A stretch of DNA of 25,856 nt from Mnemiopsis leidyi. Lineage: Eukaryota > Ctenophora > Tentaculata > Lobata > Bolinopsidae. The notes under the pieces are model-generated. The model was not told where the DNA came from, searched no databases, and saw nothing but the letters and a program-made list of their open reading frames with translations. The stretch covers positions 111,965 through 137,820 of the forward strand of contig JH154645.1 of NCBI GenBank assembly GCA_000226015.1, read 5' to 3'. Every line of letters starts with the position of its first letter. The first letter of the stretch is position 1. This document shows, in pieces, positions 8,401 through 20,400 of this stretch. The translations under genes and the position numbers were made by a program.

Positions 8401-11400
8401 GTTGCTAAGTAACGATGAGTCGTATCAGGGAAGGGCGTTGTTTGTGTTAGCTGTGTCAACAAACAATGACAGAGCTGTTCGACCGTGACGCTCCACAGCG
8501 CCGCACCACTTGTTTTAGACATGGAGACATGGCCATGTCTTATGGACTCTGCCTCCATGTCTCTAGGACCCTGTCTCTAGGACCATGTCTTTAGGACCCT
8601 GTCTTTAGGACCCTGTCTCGTGAACTCTGACTCCTGGATCATGTCTTAAGCTACCCGTCGTGAACTTGAAGGCATATGGCATAATGATAAGGGTTGGGCA
8701 GCATTCAGTGACCTGGACAATTAGGGTTCACGTAAATGTGGAGCATCAGTATGGATATGGATCACAATTTTCTGATTTGGAGTGTTTCAGGATGTTTAAT
8801 CGGAGTCAAAGATAAACAGTTCAGTGTCTAAGAGTCGCATTTCGTTCCTAGTCATACTTCTATATGAAGGCTGTAAGAAAGGACAAAAACAACGTGAAGT
8901 TTATATACAATATCAAGAAGGGGAAAATGAAATTGTGTTTCAATTAAACTTTTGTATTGGACAAAACGCACTTGAACAGGACGCTAAAGGAAAGCTGACT
9001 GGCTTCAAAATTTGTTAAATACCAACAATTTTGGTACTAGAAAAATTTCTCAAAGGAAGTTGGATAATAGCAAACTAACTCTAAATACCTGAAAAATGAC
9101 AAAAATGTCAACAATGACACCTCATGGAAAGCCTCTGTGGTGGAAGTGAACTCACAGAAAAGGGTTTGAAACAATGAAGCTATTTGTACACAAATGTACA
9201 TTCTTTGGAAACATGGCTGAAGACCTATTGGTGCAGGAACAAAGGGCAGCCCTCCGGCCTCCCATTTAACGGTATAATCGGATACCAGTTAACTTATAAT
9301 TAACAATAACACGTCTTTATTGGATGTTTTCTCTATGATACACACCCTGTCAAGCAAGCAACCACGGTGACAAAGTGAGGGCGACTTCTTGACTCGTGCG
9401 AGGCGCGATAAAATTCAGTTCTGTGGCTTCCTTCAATATAAAGAGCATTCTGGGAGGGAATTCAGGAATTGTAGGCTCATTAAGAAGCCAGACAACCCGA
9501 GATCAGTGGAAAAATAACGTTTGTGTGTGTGTTTGTTCGCCTGTTTTCTACAAAGATATCACGTGGCCTAGAGTACTAATTAAGTACGTATTGTAGGGAG
9601 GGCGATGAGAGGAACTAATAAAAAGTGAAGTGGGAGGAACGTCCACAAAGGACATCAAAGTTCGTCTCGGCCGATGTGGCAAGACAAACAAGAGTTAGGA
9701 GGTGCACTTAGGTGTGTACAAGGAACCAAACCAGGGCCGGGGATGTACACGTTAAGCCATTACTAACAGTCACGTGCTAATTAGGGTGACGTCACGTGAT
9801 CCCTGCTGTGTCGTCACGTGATCAGGGGAAACTCTGGGAGCAGGAAAACTTCAGTCCACACACACACACACACACGAGAAGATAGTACTTAGATTGAGTG
9901 GTGGAGTCTAGAAAATATACAAACATACACACGCACACGCACGCACACACACACATACACGCACACACACGCACACGCACACACACACACTCACACACAC
10001 GCGAGAAGATGGCACTTAGATTGAGTGGTGAAGTCTAGACAATAGACAGGTACGACGAGAGCTTGCGGTGAGATTTTGAAACATTCGGGGTTGTCACATG
10101 TCACGATTGGCGATCTAACAGAACTTGGCAGAGATCCAACAATAAAAAAGGTTCTTCCTGCTGTGCCAACACTACCTATTATTACAGTAGACTGTCTATA
10201 TAACGATGTACATCCAGTACCAACAAGATAGGATCTCCAAATCCTTGAGGAGAGAATTAACAAGAGTCAAGTCTAGCGAGATACGGAAACTATGAAACTT
10301 GACCCTCTCCCAAATTAGTTCAGTTAACTATAACGGTGTCGTTACGTAATGTCGTAAAATTGAACAGGATACAAATTAACATAAAGATAAAGATTTGCAC
10401 GAAGATAAAGATTTACATCAGGTTACATAAATTAAATATCAATAACATAAAATTTTAGTGAAGGGAATCTGAAGACCTAACTAGTGAAGTGTTCCAACGA
10501 AAAGTCCGGTTTCCTGGAAGTAGAGGCTGTAAAAAGAAACAGTCATTACGCTAAACCATGTTCAGATAACAGATAAGGCTTATCAAAAATGAACATAAGT
10601 CGTGAGATGAAAACATAAAATTAGGAGATTGGGTTGGCTCCTAATCTTATTCTGGGGACAAAACTAAACACTGAAGTAACCAGAAAGGAGGAGTACACTT
10701 TTACCGCAACAGCCACTAGTTCGAGGTAAATTAGGGACCGCCGGACCAATGCAGAGAGGTTAACTTACTCTAGGAAGTCACGTGACCCCGAGATCAGCTT
10801 AGCTGATCGATAAGCGAATCTCAATGTAGTTAATATTCCGTAACTACAAAGTTAGTGCAGGCCGCAAGGCTACTATCCAACAACAAAGTTGATAGTTTTA
10901 TGCGATACAACTAGGATGGTAAATTCCGGAATTGAAAAAATGCCACCAGGTCCGTGTTGATGAGACATAGTTGTGATAGCTACGTTAGAATGTTAGATAT
11001 GTGGCAAGGTTTAGCGTAGCTAGCTCCGTGTGTGTACGGACCTTGACAGCTTATAACGGTCAGCGCCGACTTTAAATTGCAGTGCAATTAGAGGTGAGCA
11101 ACAGACTAAATCTCACTTGTCTTGTTTTTTTACTGGATATAAAAGTAGGAGATCAGGACAGTGCCTGGAAATCGGAAAACAACGAGAGAACAAACATTGT
11201 TTAGAACCGACGTATTATACTCCTGTGATGACAGGGCAAAATGAACAGTTCGAACAGAACAGTTAGTCGCATGCCGGCGAATTAAGATTAGTTCATGCAA
11301 AGATTAGTTCATGTAAATAATAGACGGAAAATTATCTTGGCCGTCCACCCTTGGGAAATTCCGCACATGGGTTGGAAAGAATAGAGCGGAGGCTCCAAAA

Positions 11401-14400
11401 ATTTAACCGTTTCGAACAAAGCTAGCCTGGTTGGGTGATGTTTGTGTGACGTTGAATTCCGTAAATTCCGGTGAAGGTTAGACAGGGGAACAGGAACAAT
11501 TGTTACCGGGCTTACCGGATTTAGGAATAATGGCCGGTCCGAGCTGCGACTCCAGAAGATGGGAAGATGAGCAGATAACACAGATCGGGTATAAACACGA
11601 CTTTGGAAGAATCAGGAATAAGGCAGAATGTTACCGAGAAATGAGCGGTTAACCTCGTAGGGATGACGTCAGGATTTAATATTTGTTTAGCGAAACCAAA
11701 AGTTGAAGAAAGTTAAAAGCTTAACACCGTAATCTTTATGAATTTCATGGCAAAGGAATATGTTTTAGGTGGAAAATAGAACAATCATTCTACAGAACGA
11801 TAGAGAAAATGAAAACATCTCATAGGTTGATCAGCTGATAAGGTTTAGACAAAAGTGTAAATTGACGCATTCTTTCCAGAATTTTAGCTCAATAGCACTC
11901 ACTTATGACAAGCAGTTGTAGACGTAGTTTAGAACAAGGATACCGGAAACCCTTATAAATCTAGAACAATAAATCTGGACTGTTGGCATTTCAACACAAA
12001 TTCTTTACATGCTGATAAAATGCCAGAAACTTCCTCAACAAAAGTCTCTTTGCGTAGGAGGGAAAAATGCGGCTTACGAACAAAATGTGGTTAACAGTAC
12101 ACACCCAAAAAATCGCTAAGAAGAGCGCCTCATAAAAAGCCGCCCGTCATCAGAGGTGAGAAGATATATTTTTTGAAGAATCGGCTAACAAAGTAAGAAG
12201 TAAAAACGAAATTGCAATGATAAAGTAAATTATGAAAAATCAAATCTTAACCTAGAATAAACAGTCCGGTACCCTAAACCCTTGACTTAAGAAAATAGTA
12301 AAAACAAAGTGAAGTGTCACACAAAACGGGTTAGAGTAACTAATTGCAGGGAGAAGAAAGTTACAAAGAAAACGGTGGTGTTGAACAAAGAGCAGCGGCT
12401 TGCTTGTTGATTTGTTAACAGTTGCAGATATTGCTTGCTAATTGTAGCATGGCATTGTGGTCTGCACTACGTTTAGTACAGAAAGAGGTCTGTAAAGAAA
12501 GAGGTCTGTACAGAAAGAGGTCTGTACTAAGTTTACTACAGAAAGAGGTCTAGGTCGGCCCTACTACTGCTGATGAGTTCTGACTGGCCATGCCTTTGTC
12601 TCTAATGGGTAACGGTGTATATCAAAGTATAAGAGTCAATTGGAACGCGCTAAATTCTACCCAATATGTATGTTTTAGTAAAGCTGACAGTAGATAATGT
12701 AATTGCTAACAGTAAATAATGTAATTGCTAACAGTAGAAATTGTAATTACTAACATGTTGAGAAAGTCGAGAGGTTTGGTTGTTCTGACTCGAGGTCCGG
12801 TGCCGTATCTGTACTGGTTCAAGTTCTTGCTTCTCTCCCCTCGCTCCTTCACGTGGTCCAACCAATCTCTGTAAACAGAAACGGAGTTAGTTGCAACCTT
12901 ATCTACTGTTTTTGTGAGATAGCTGTTTTATATTTATCATCCATTGACCAAGAGAAGATTTAACGAAAATTTAACCTATTTCAAGGGATCATTCACCCAG
13001 TAACTTAATTTCTGTTAAATTTTGGCTAAAAGCCAAGAAGCCATGTATACTGGAAGTATACACATATACCAGAAAACCAGGTGGCAATATGTTCAATCTA
13101 GGCAATTATAAAACTTCAATCTGGTTAAACATCTGCTCGATCTAGGGATCCTTTTACCGAAAAACAGTACGAATAGGCAGGAAAGAAGAGGAACGAAAAT
13201 AAACTTAGTTTCTGCCTACAAATCTATTGGAGACGTTGTTGTATAGGCAGGAAAGAAGAGGAACGAAAATAAACTTAGTTTCTGCCTACAAATCTATTGG
13301 AGACGTTGTTGTATAGGCAGGAAAGAAGAGGAACGAAAATAAACTTTGTTTCTGCCTACAAACCTATTGGAGACGATGTTGTATTTGTCGAGGGGGTTGG
13401 AGTTGTTACGCCGGTGGTATGCTGGGGGTGAGGGGTTGGACCTCTTCCCGCGGTGGGGCGGGGCGGAGTGGAAATCTTTCTCCACCGGCGATCCTTCCTC
13501 CCTCATGTCTTCAAAACTGCAGAAATTTGATGAATTCAGACGTCACTAAGCTGACAAATAAGGTGGATGTGGGACACAAAACAGTTAAAAGTCGGATAAT
13601 GTTAAAATTTAGAAAATCTGAATCAAAAATTAACTAACCAGTAACCTAAAAACAATCTAAATAAAAGGCTAAATCTTAAAGTGAACAAACCTTAAAAACA
13701 AGTTGTTTTCTCCATAAATTTGAGACAATCTCTTCGGATTGTGTACAGTCTTGAAGTGCATATCCAGTTCGTTGTTGCTCTTACACCTCTCCCTCAACAC
13801 GGAGTCCAGGGGACGAGGGGGTTTCTTGGGGGTGTCGTTCAGCGAGGGGGGTTCCAGCAGGGGGGCATCATGGGGGCACGGGGGCTCCGACATGGTTCCT
13901 GACACGTGCTGGTGTCTGTTCCGACCTTGGTGGGGAGTGAGTGGGGTCTGGGACAGGGAGGTTTGGGGGCAGGAGTTGTGTCGGGGGGTTGTATTGCTTG
14001 CGGAGGGAAGGCAAGTGTCTGGGTAGTGTCTGACAACCATTACTAGCCCGATAGGATACGATCTTATCAGCTCAACGACGTTCTTTATCTTCCAACCGAC
14101 CTAGAGGGAGGAGTATTTAACGTCACATTTACAAATATAGATCATAGGTAGCGATGAAGAATGCAAATAAACGGAGAGAACTGTTTTTAACTGAAAATAG
14201 ATACGTGAAAGAAGAAAAAACTTACAATATTTTGATCGTTGACTTCTATAACCTCGTCTCCACTCTTAATGCGTCCGCTCTTGTCGGCGGGGGTCTACAT
14301 GGTGAATAGACCGAGATGTTAGTGACACAAATACAAGTGTAAATGTTAAAATTAATCAGACAACCAAATAAAGGGAGGGTATCACGGTGTACAAAATAGG

Positions 14401-17400
14401 AGAGAGAAAAGAATTTCAATGATGTGGATGAGCATTGAGTTCGAGTAACCATGACAACAATGTGTTATTTATGTTATAAATAAGGTGTGAGTGAATTATC
14501 GGAAGTTTAAAAGTAAGGAAGAGAGAAGAGAGAATGGTTGCTGACAGACAAATAACTGCGATAACAGATCCACATAGTCAAAATTCTCTACGGTCACAAA
14601 GCCCCGTAAGTACGTCACAGTCCACTCAGACTAAGACCGAGAAAGTTGATAGCAGCACGGGTTTTAAACCAGCATGTGGCTGACTGGATCGTTATATTGA
14701 TGTGACACAACTATCAGACGATCTATTACAGTGATTCGGTCGTCCGAGAGAGAGTTTAATTTTGTCAGCTTGCTATTATCGGTGGAGATAGTTATCATAG
14801 AATCAAGTAGAGAAAACGGTGTATTTTATTGCATGTAAAACGTGAAGGTCGAAAAAGGCACTGTTTACATTAGATATGTTCTTGTTGTTGAAAATGCTGG
14901 GTAATTTAGAGCTTTAATACTTAATATCGGTATTCAGCGCTACACTCAAATGTGAGTCAGCCGTCAGGGCGCTCTCTCGTCACTCGTGACGAGAGGCCGG
15001 TGGTCTTCCAGCCAATGGCTGGAAGACTCGACAAAACAAACTCTATAGATGATTACCCAGACTACCTCTTTTGGCAACCAACTACGAGAATTTAAAGACC
15101 GATTATTCGATAGAAAGAGACGGATTTGATGTTGACAATAGCAAACTTGACGACCGTCGATCAAACTGCCGGCAGCCATCGACTCCATAAGAGGTGGCAA
15201 AATATTAGAAGAATTCAGTAGCGACCAAAAATACCTTATTAGACAACAAGTGCATGAAACATAATTGTTAGAACATTGCAATCAATAATCTCCGAGCACC
15301 CCGGTACCACTATTCAAGTCGAATAAGACCTATAGAAGACAAATGAATAACAGAGCTATGGCACATATATATATATATATGCTATATATATATAGCATAG
15401 TGCTATGGCACATATATAATATATATAGCATAGTGCTCATGTGCTATGGCACATATATAATATATAGCATAGTGCTATGGCACATATATAATATATAGCA
15501 TAGTGCTATGGCACATATATAATATATAGCATAGTGCGATGGCACATATATAATATATAGCATAGTGCCAGCAGCACACTTCTCATTCCAGCAAAGCATG
15601 GCGCTGTCCCCTGCCGCTCCTGTCAACATTTACAGGAAGTATTGCCTGTATTTTTGTCCTGTATTCAAAGGAAACATTGCTTGTGTTTTTTGCTTGTTCT
15701 AAGAATGGGGACCACGCCAGGGGGCTATTATACTCTCTATGGAGAGCACCTTAACTTCCATATTTTCACAATGATTTTGAGGAAGTAGAGGTTAAAGGTT
15801 TGCAGCTTTCGATAGAGAGAAAGAAAGAGACTTGTGACCCCGCCTTGATGCACTGAGACAAAATCGGGGGTCCAGAAACAGACGAAAAATTAAAACGGGG
15901 AGAAAGTGAGCATTGAGCAATCGCTATTTTGAGACTAAGAGCGAAAAAACTTTCTAAGACGATCTGAACTAGATATAACCGTATCAAGGGAACAAAATCG
16001 GTTATTCAAAGAAAATTGAGTGACGCAGGTGGTCTTTTAAATCGTAAGTGATCTGCAGTAAAGAATACCAAATATGGAATTTTAGCAGTTTACCGTGGGC
16101 TGTCCACGAAAAAGTCAATTATCGCTCAAGATTATGATACTGGAAATTAATCTGATGAAGCGAGCTGTGAAGGCAAATTTAATGAACCTTATCGGAATGG
16201 AACTACTATGTTTAAAGAGTATTACGTTGAATCTATCAGCCGTTGACGAAAGCTTTAGCCACAATTCGTTCTTCTTTGACACTTTCAAAAACGTATGACG
16301 TGAATAACGGTTAAACAGCGATCGGGGTATTTACTATAAGTCTGGATTTTAGCTGGAACATTAGTTTGTGATGCACGCTTGTCATTTTGCCGACTTGGAC
16401 GATAGCTTTAAATACGAAATTGCAGTAACTCATATTTTAAATCAATAATATGGCTCAATAAAGTGGTTAAATTTGGGCGACAATTAAGTTCAAACAGCTG
16501 CCGAATGTATACTTTAACCTAGATGCAAGGACACATAAACGAAAGTAGTGAGTGTGATCCCCACTGGGAACAAGGAGGTCCCAGCTAGATCGGGGGTTGT
16601 TTTACAAATGATCAAATTTGCCCACGTCATCTCCCTAGAAATGCTAACTTGTTATCTGGTGGTTAGAGGAGGACGGACCGGTAGCATCTTACCTTATTTC
16701 GGTCTCAGCCTTCAGGAAACTTCCAACATGAGACCCGCAATTTCCGGTATTTTTGTACTGTATAAAGTTTTTTTAGAAAAATTTAAGTTTTGTATTGAAT
16801 CAGTAAACATGCTGTATTTCGGTTTTGCAAGGAAGCACTACCAGAAAAAGCTAAACTGTTCATTCCTGGCGAAACAGAAGCAAACTAATAAAAAGGCGAT
16901 CAAAATAGATCAGTTTACGGAATTTAAACAAATCGTCTGAGGGGAGAAGGAGCGTAGAATAACGAAGAATAACAAATCAGTACTCAGAGGACAGAGCTAG
17001 ATTAAGTAATTGGAAACCGAGAACCCACGCCCACCATTGATCCGACTAAGGAAGATTTAGGCGGGCAAATTATAGAAATGGAAATGTGAGGCTTACCCGA
17101 ACACGTGCTAGGTGCTGCTAAGGAGGATCAGGATAGAAATATTGAATCGGGATTTAGAGCGGAGTATTAGAATCACAACACCTGTCATCCGAGGAAATAT
17201 TCATTATTAATTACATCTAATTAAAGTAGAAATATGGATTAGGCTCGGTGAAGTAACCAGGTATTTTTAAATTTAGCTTTCCTAAAATAGCCGTAAGACC
17301 GTAAATTCCCGCTCGTGAGAAAGGTTAATAGAATCGAAAAAAGGCCGATAAAATTCTAGCGAATTAACAGTTTACTGCTGGATCATCGCTGAGAGACCTG

Positions 17401-20400
17401 TTACTTTTCTCTCGAAAGATAACAAATCTAATAAGATAATACAACAGACGACAAGGTACTCCCCCGGCTTACCATGAATAACGACAAAACCAGCCTAAAT
17501 AAAACAAAAATAAAAACTTATTATTATCCCACGCCACCACTGATTCATCCAACTAAAGCTATTTTAGAAGACAATCTATTGTTAACACTGCGTGGCGTTG
17601 CTGAAAGGCAACAAAAGCTAGACAAAACAATTGTTCTAAACGTAAAGCTGAAAACAGGCAGATATACTAAGATACGTTGAACCACTGCCAGGTTTAATGA
17701 AGCCGTAATAAGGCGGCTGGATAGCACCCAGTTTTGAAATGAAGATAGTAAAACGTAACCACTTACCAACAAGGCTCCGGGCTAAAGAACATCAAGATAA
17801 AATCGTGTAAGCGAGAGGGAAGGTAAGCAGTGCAGAGCGACACTTATACAAGTACAGTAAAGGGTGCAAGGCAAGGGACTACACCTTATTTTCAATTAAG
17901 CAGGATATGAGCGGGGAAGCATTAGATACATATGGACAAATTTGTCTCATATACATGAGAGTAGCTAGGTTTATTATATAGGGAGTTGCTACTAATGTGA
18001 TATAATGAAAGATTCATTAAAGTTGTTTCTACTTCTCTAGTAAACATGATATTTGACTCGTCGTTTGACGCAAATCTTAATCCATCAACCTTGAAATAGG
18101 ACCACGCGACGGCGGACTAAACATACAAATGGAGCGCTACAATATCGACAGCGTGACACACCCATCTCGACCGGCAACAACAGTAATTATGGGAGAAGCA
18201 GACGCGGAGAGAGGACAGTTAACGGCAATCAAGTTGTCAAAGTCTTCAAAATGATGGGCACTACAGCGAGGCGAGAAGGTTAGCTGGTTTATTGAAGTAA
18301 GTTTTAGGTGTGACGTGAGTGGCGGTGAGAGAATTCGAGCTAGAATACTGGTCATGGAGTTGACATACCTTGGTTGCTAGGGAAGGTTGCTAGGGAACGT
18401 TGCTAAGGAACGATGCTAGGAAACGTTGCTAGGGAACATTGCTAGGAACATTGCAACAACAAGACTCTGACTGAGGTACGGTTGAGGACTAACATATTCT
18501 AAACTCAACTAATCAAGTTGGAACGTTCTAGATTTACTGACGTTTACACGAGAAAAGCAAAGTTCCCTGCGTAGAGTAGAAACCAGCAACGCGGAGAGAG
18601 TTGACGTTGAGGCTGCCAGTAACAATCCCAGTCCACCTGCCACCCTGAGGCCCGTGGCTCACAGCTGTGAAGTACAGTCTGAGAATATCAATACACCAGC
18701 CAATCAGCAAGCGGGAGATGAGTCACCAGCCAATCGTGGGACAGAAGAGATGGAGTGAGCCAATCAGAAAGAGGGAGAGGGATGCCAGCTAATTTGAAGG
18801 GATGATTCAATGATTGGTTGAGTTTGAAGGGTAGCATGCGATTAATTACGTGCGTAACCATTAGAGTGGGTTAAATCAATTAGCGAAACATCAACAAGCC
18901 TAATTACAGCCAATTAACTGATTATAAAGCCACCGAACGCTTCACGAGATCAAACTTTACAGCTACAACTCACCACACAAAATAAAACATGGAGTTAAGA
19001 GCACATTTGGGAGCATTGAGCATGTAATCGAGATGTTTCCCTCACTCAACCACATAATATGTACTTCGTTACCCGTAATATAGCAATATAAACTGAACCG
19101 CGGAATTTCTCAAGGCAAACCGCTGAGAACTTTGTTCGACAAGGAAATGTTGAGACTTGAGAGCAATAAAATGTATGACTTGAGTTAGCGTAATGGTTTT
19201 AATTTTCATTTGAGTGTTAGCACTCTCCTTAGCATGCAAACAATATGGGGTCGAAAGAGAGTTCATATTAGACAAACATCTGAAAATTAGGAACCAAAAG
19301 CTATTGATGATGATGACTTATGTGTGGTGATTCAATACATTTCAACTGACATAAACATTTAGTTGTGATATGATCTAATTGAATTGTACTCTAAGGTAGT
19401 CAGAATATCAATAGGAAATATGTTAAAAGAAGTGCCGAAGGGAGTTCTGGCCGGTTGCCAGCCGTCTGTCGCAAGCCGCATGGACTTGACACGATGACAG
19501 CTCTTGTTACCCTGAATTGCTGCCCAAAATATTACAAATATTTGAGCGACTCTAAGGGGCACTCACATTTGGGAGAATTCTTTTGACGATGTAGATCCCA
19601 CTTGATGTTTCACGGAACGAAAATCCCTGGAAAGGTTAAAAGAAGATTAGGTTAAGAAAATTTCGTGTACATTTTTAATGAAAATATTAATTCATTTTTC
19701 GAAAACTTCCGATTGTTGTCAAGTTTCACAAAAGCAACAAAAGTCAAATTGCAAATGAAGTTTATTTCAAGTTTTGTCATCATAGGAACAGTGAATTTTG
19801 GATGTTGACTGTTGGATGCTGATGATGTAATTAAGACCCTGAATTCACGAACACCTAGTGAAATTTCAACCCCTGACTTCTGAGTCTGCTTAAATTTCGG
19901 AGTTTTGATGGCCCAGTTTTGCTAAGGATATACGCTAAAATTTGCTAGTCCCAGGTTTCAAAAGACAATACATTGTCTGGTCTTCCGAGATTAAGCCCAT
20001 CTGAGTTGGGACAACTGAATTTCTAAAATACAGAGTCACAATTAAGGGCATGTTTCAAGACCGAGGGAATGTGCTTTCTTTCCAACCATAAACCACTCTT
20101 CACTTAAGTTTTGGAGTTTGGGCTGTGCGATAATCATCGATTACTTTTCAAAATCACGCGCGCTAACAATAAAGACACGTGCGCGCGCCTTTCATAAACG
20201 GCTTGAGCGCAACAGCTCCGAGTTAAGCCACATAAAAGTTATCGCGCGTGACGTTTACAACGTTCTAAATTTCTGAAATTGGCCATGCAAAAATTTTTGT
20301 CGCCGTGGTATTTCAATGGATGTGGACAGAGGAGGATATTTCATTCTAGACACTCTTAACAAAGATTCCATCAGTACCCTGACGTTTGCAGAGGCGCCTC

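Larger units (their letters stand above)
7709..12750. other. Large CNK intron or region with an undetected exon
   Basis: Five kb on the minus strand between two supported exons. It holds GTCACGTG sites (8147, 9769, 9791, 9813, 10777), a 14-bp repeat at 8535-8648, CA microsatellites with a duplicated flank at 9857-10046, a GAAAGAGGTCTGTA repeat at 12481-12550 and a 22-bp repeat at its start. The longest open frame of the window (8148-8558, minus, 136 codons) is Ser/Leu/Thr-rich with no motif I recognise. A candidate exon at 10769-10843 is reported as a finding. Confidence 0.6.
14295..19566. other. Large CNK intron inside the PDZ-coding region
   Basis: No exon with family similarity was seen on either strand. 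It holds twin hairpins at 14974-15027, an AT-rich 31-bp repeat at 15361-15568, an X-box-like 13-bp array at 18373-18449 and a degenerate 30-bp CCAAT repeat at 18691-18800. Plus-strand open frames at 16548-16940 (130 codons) and 17474-17680 (68 codons) have no motif I recognise and may be chance. Confidence 0.6.

Noticed and set aside
9991-10263. 90-codon minus-strand frame
   Set aside because: Overlaps the duplicated CA-flank; no splice borders or domain, so probably chance.
11309-11581. 90-codon minus-strand frame, with a GTAAGC donor-like site inside
   Set aside because: The only in-frame exon it would give is 28 nt and its phases do not fit the neighbouring CNK exons.
13720-14026. Two overlapping plus-strand frames of 60-95 codons
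   Set aside because: Antisense of the proline-rich CNK exon at 13691-14100.
15444-15629. Minus-strand frame with YIIYVPSHYA-type repeats
   Set aside because: Translation of the 31-bp AT satellite.
16548-16940. 130-codon plus-strand frame
   Set aside because: Starts at GTG, lies in an intron, no motif recognised, and no flanking exons in phase were found.
18513-18758. 81-codon plus-strand open frame with protein-like ending
   Set aside because: It lacks an early Met and convincing acceptor and runs into the CCAAT repeat; no domain recognised.
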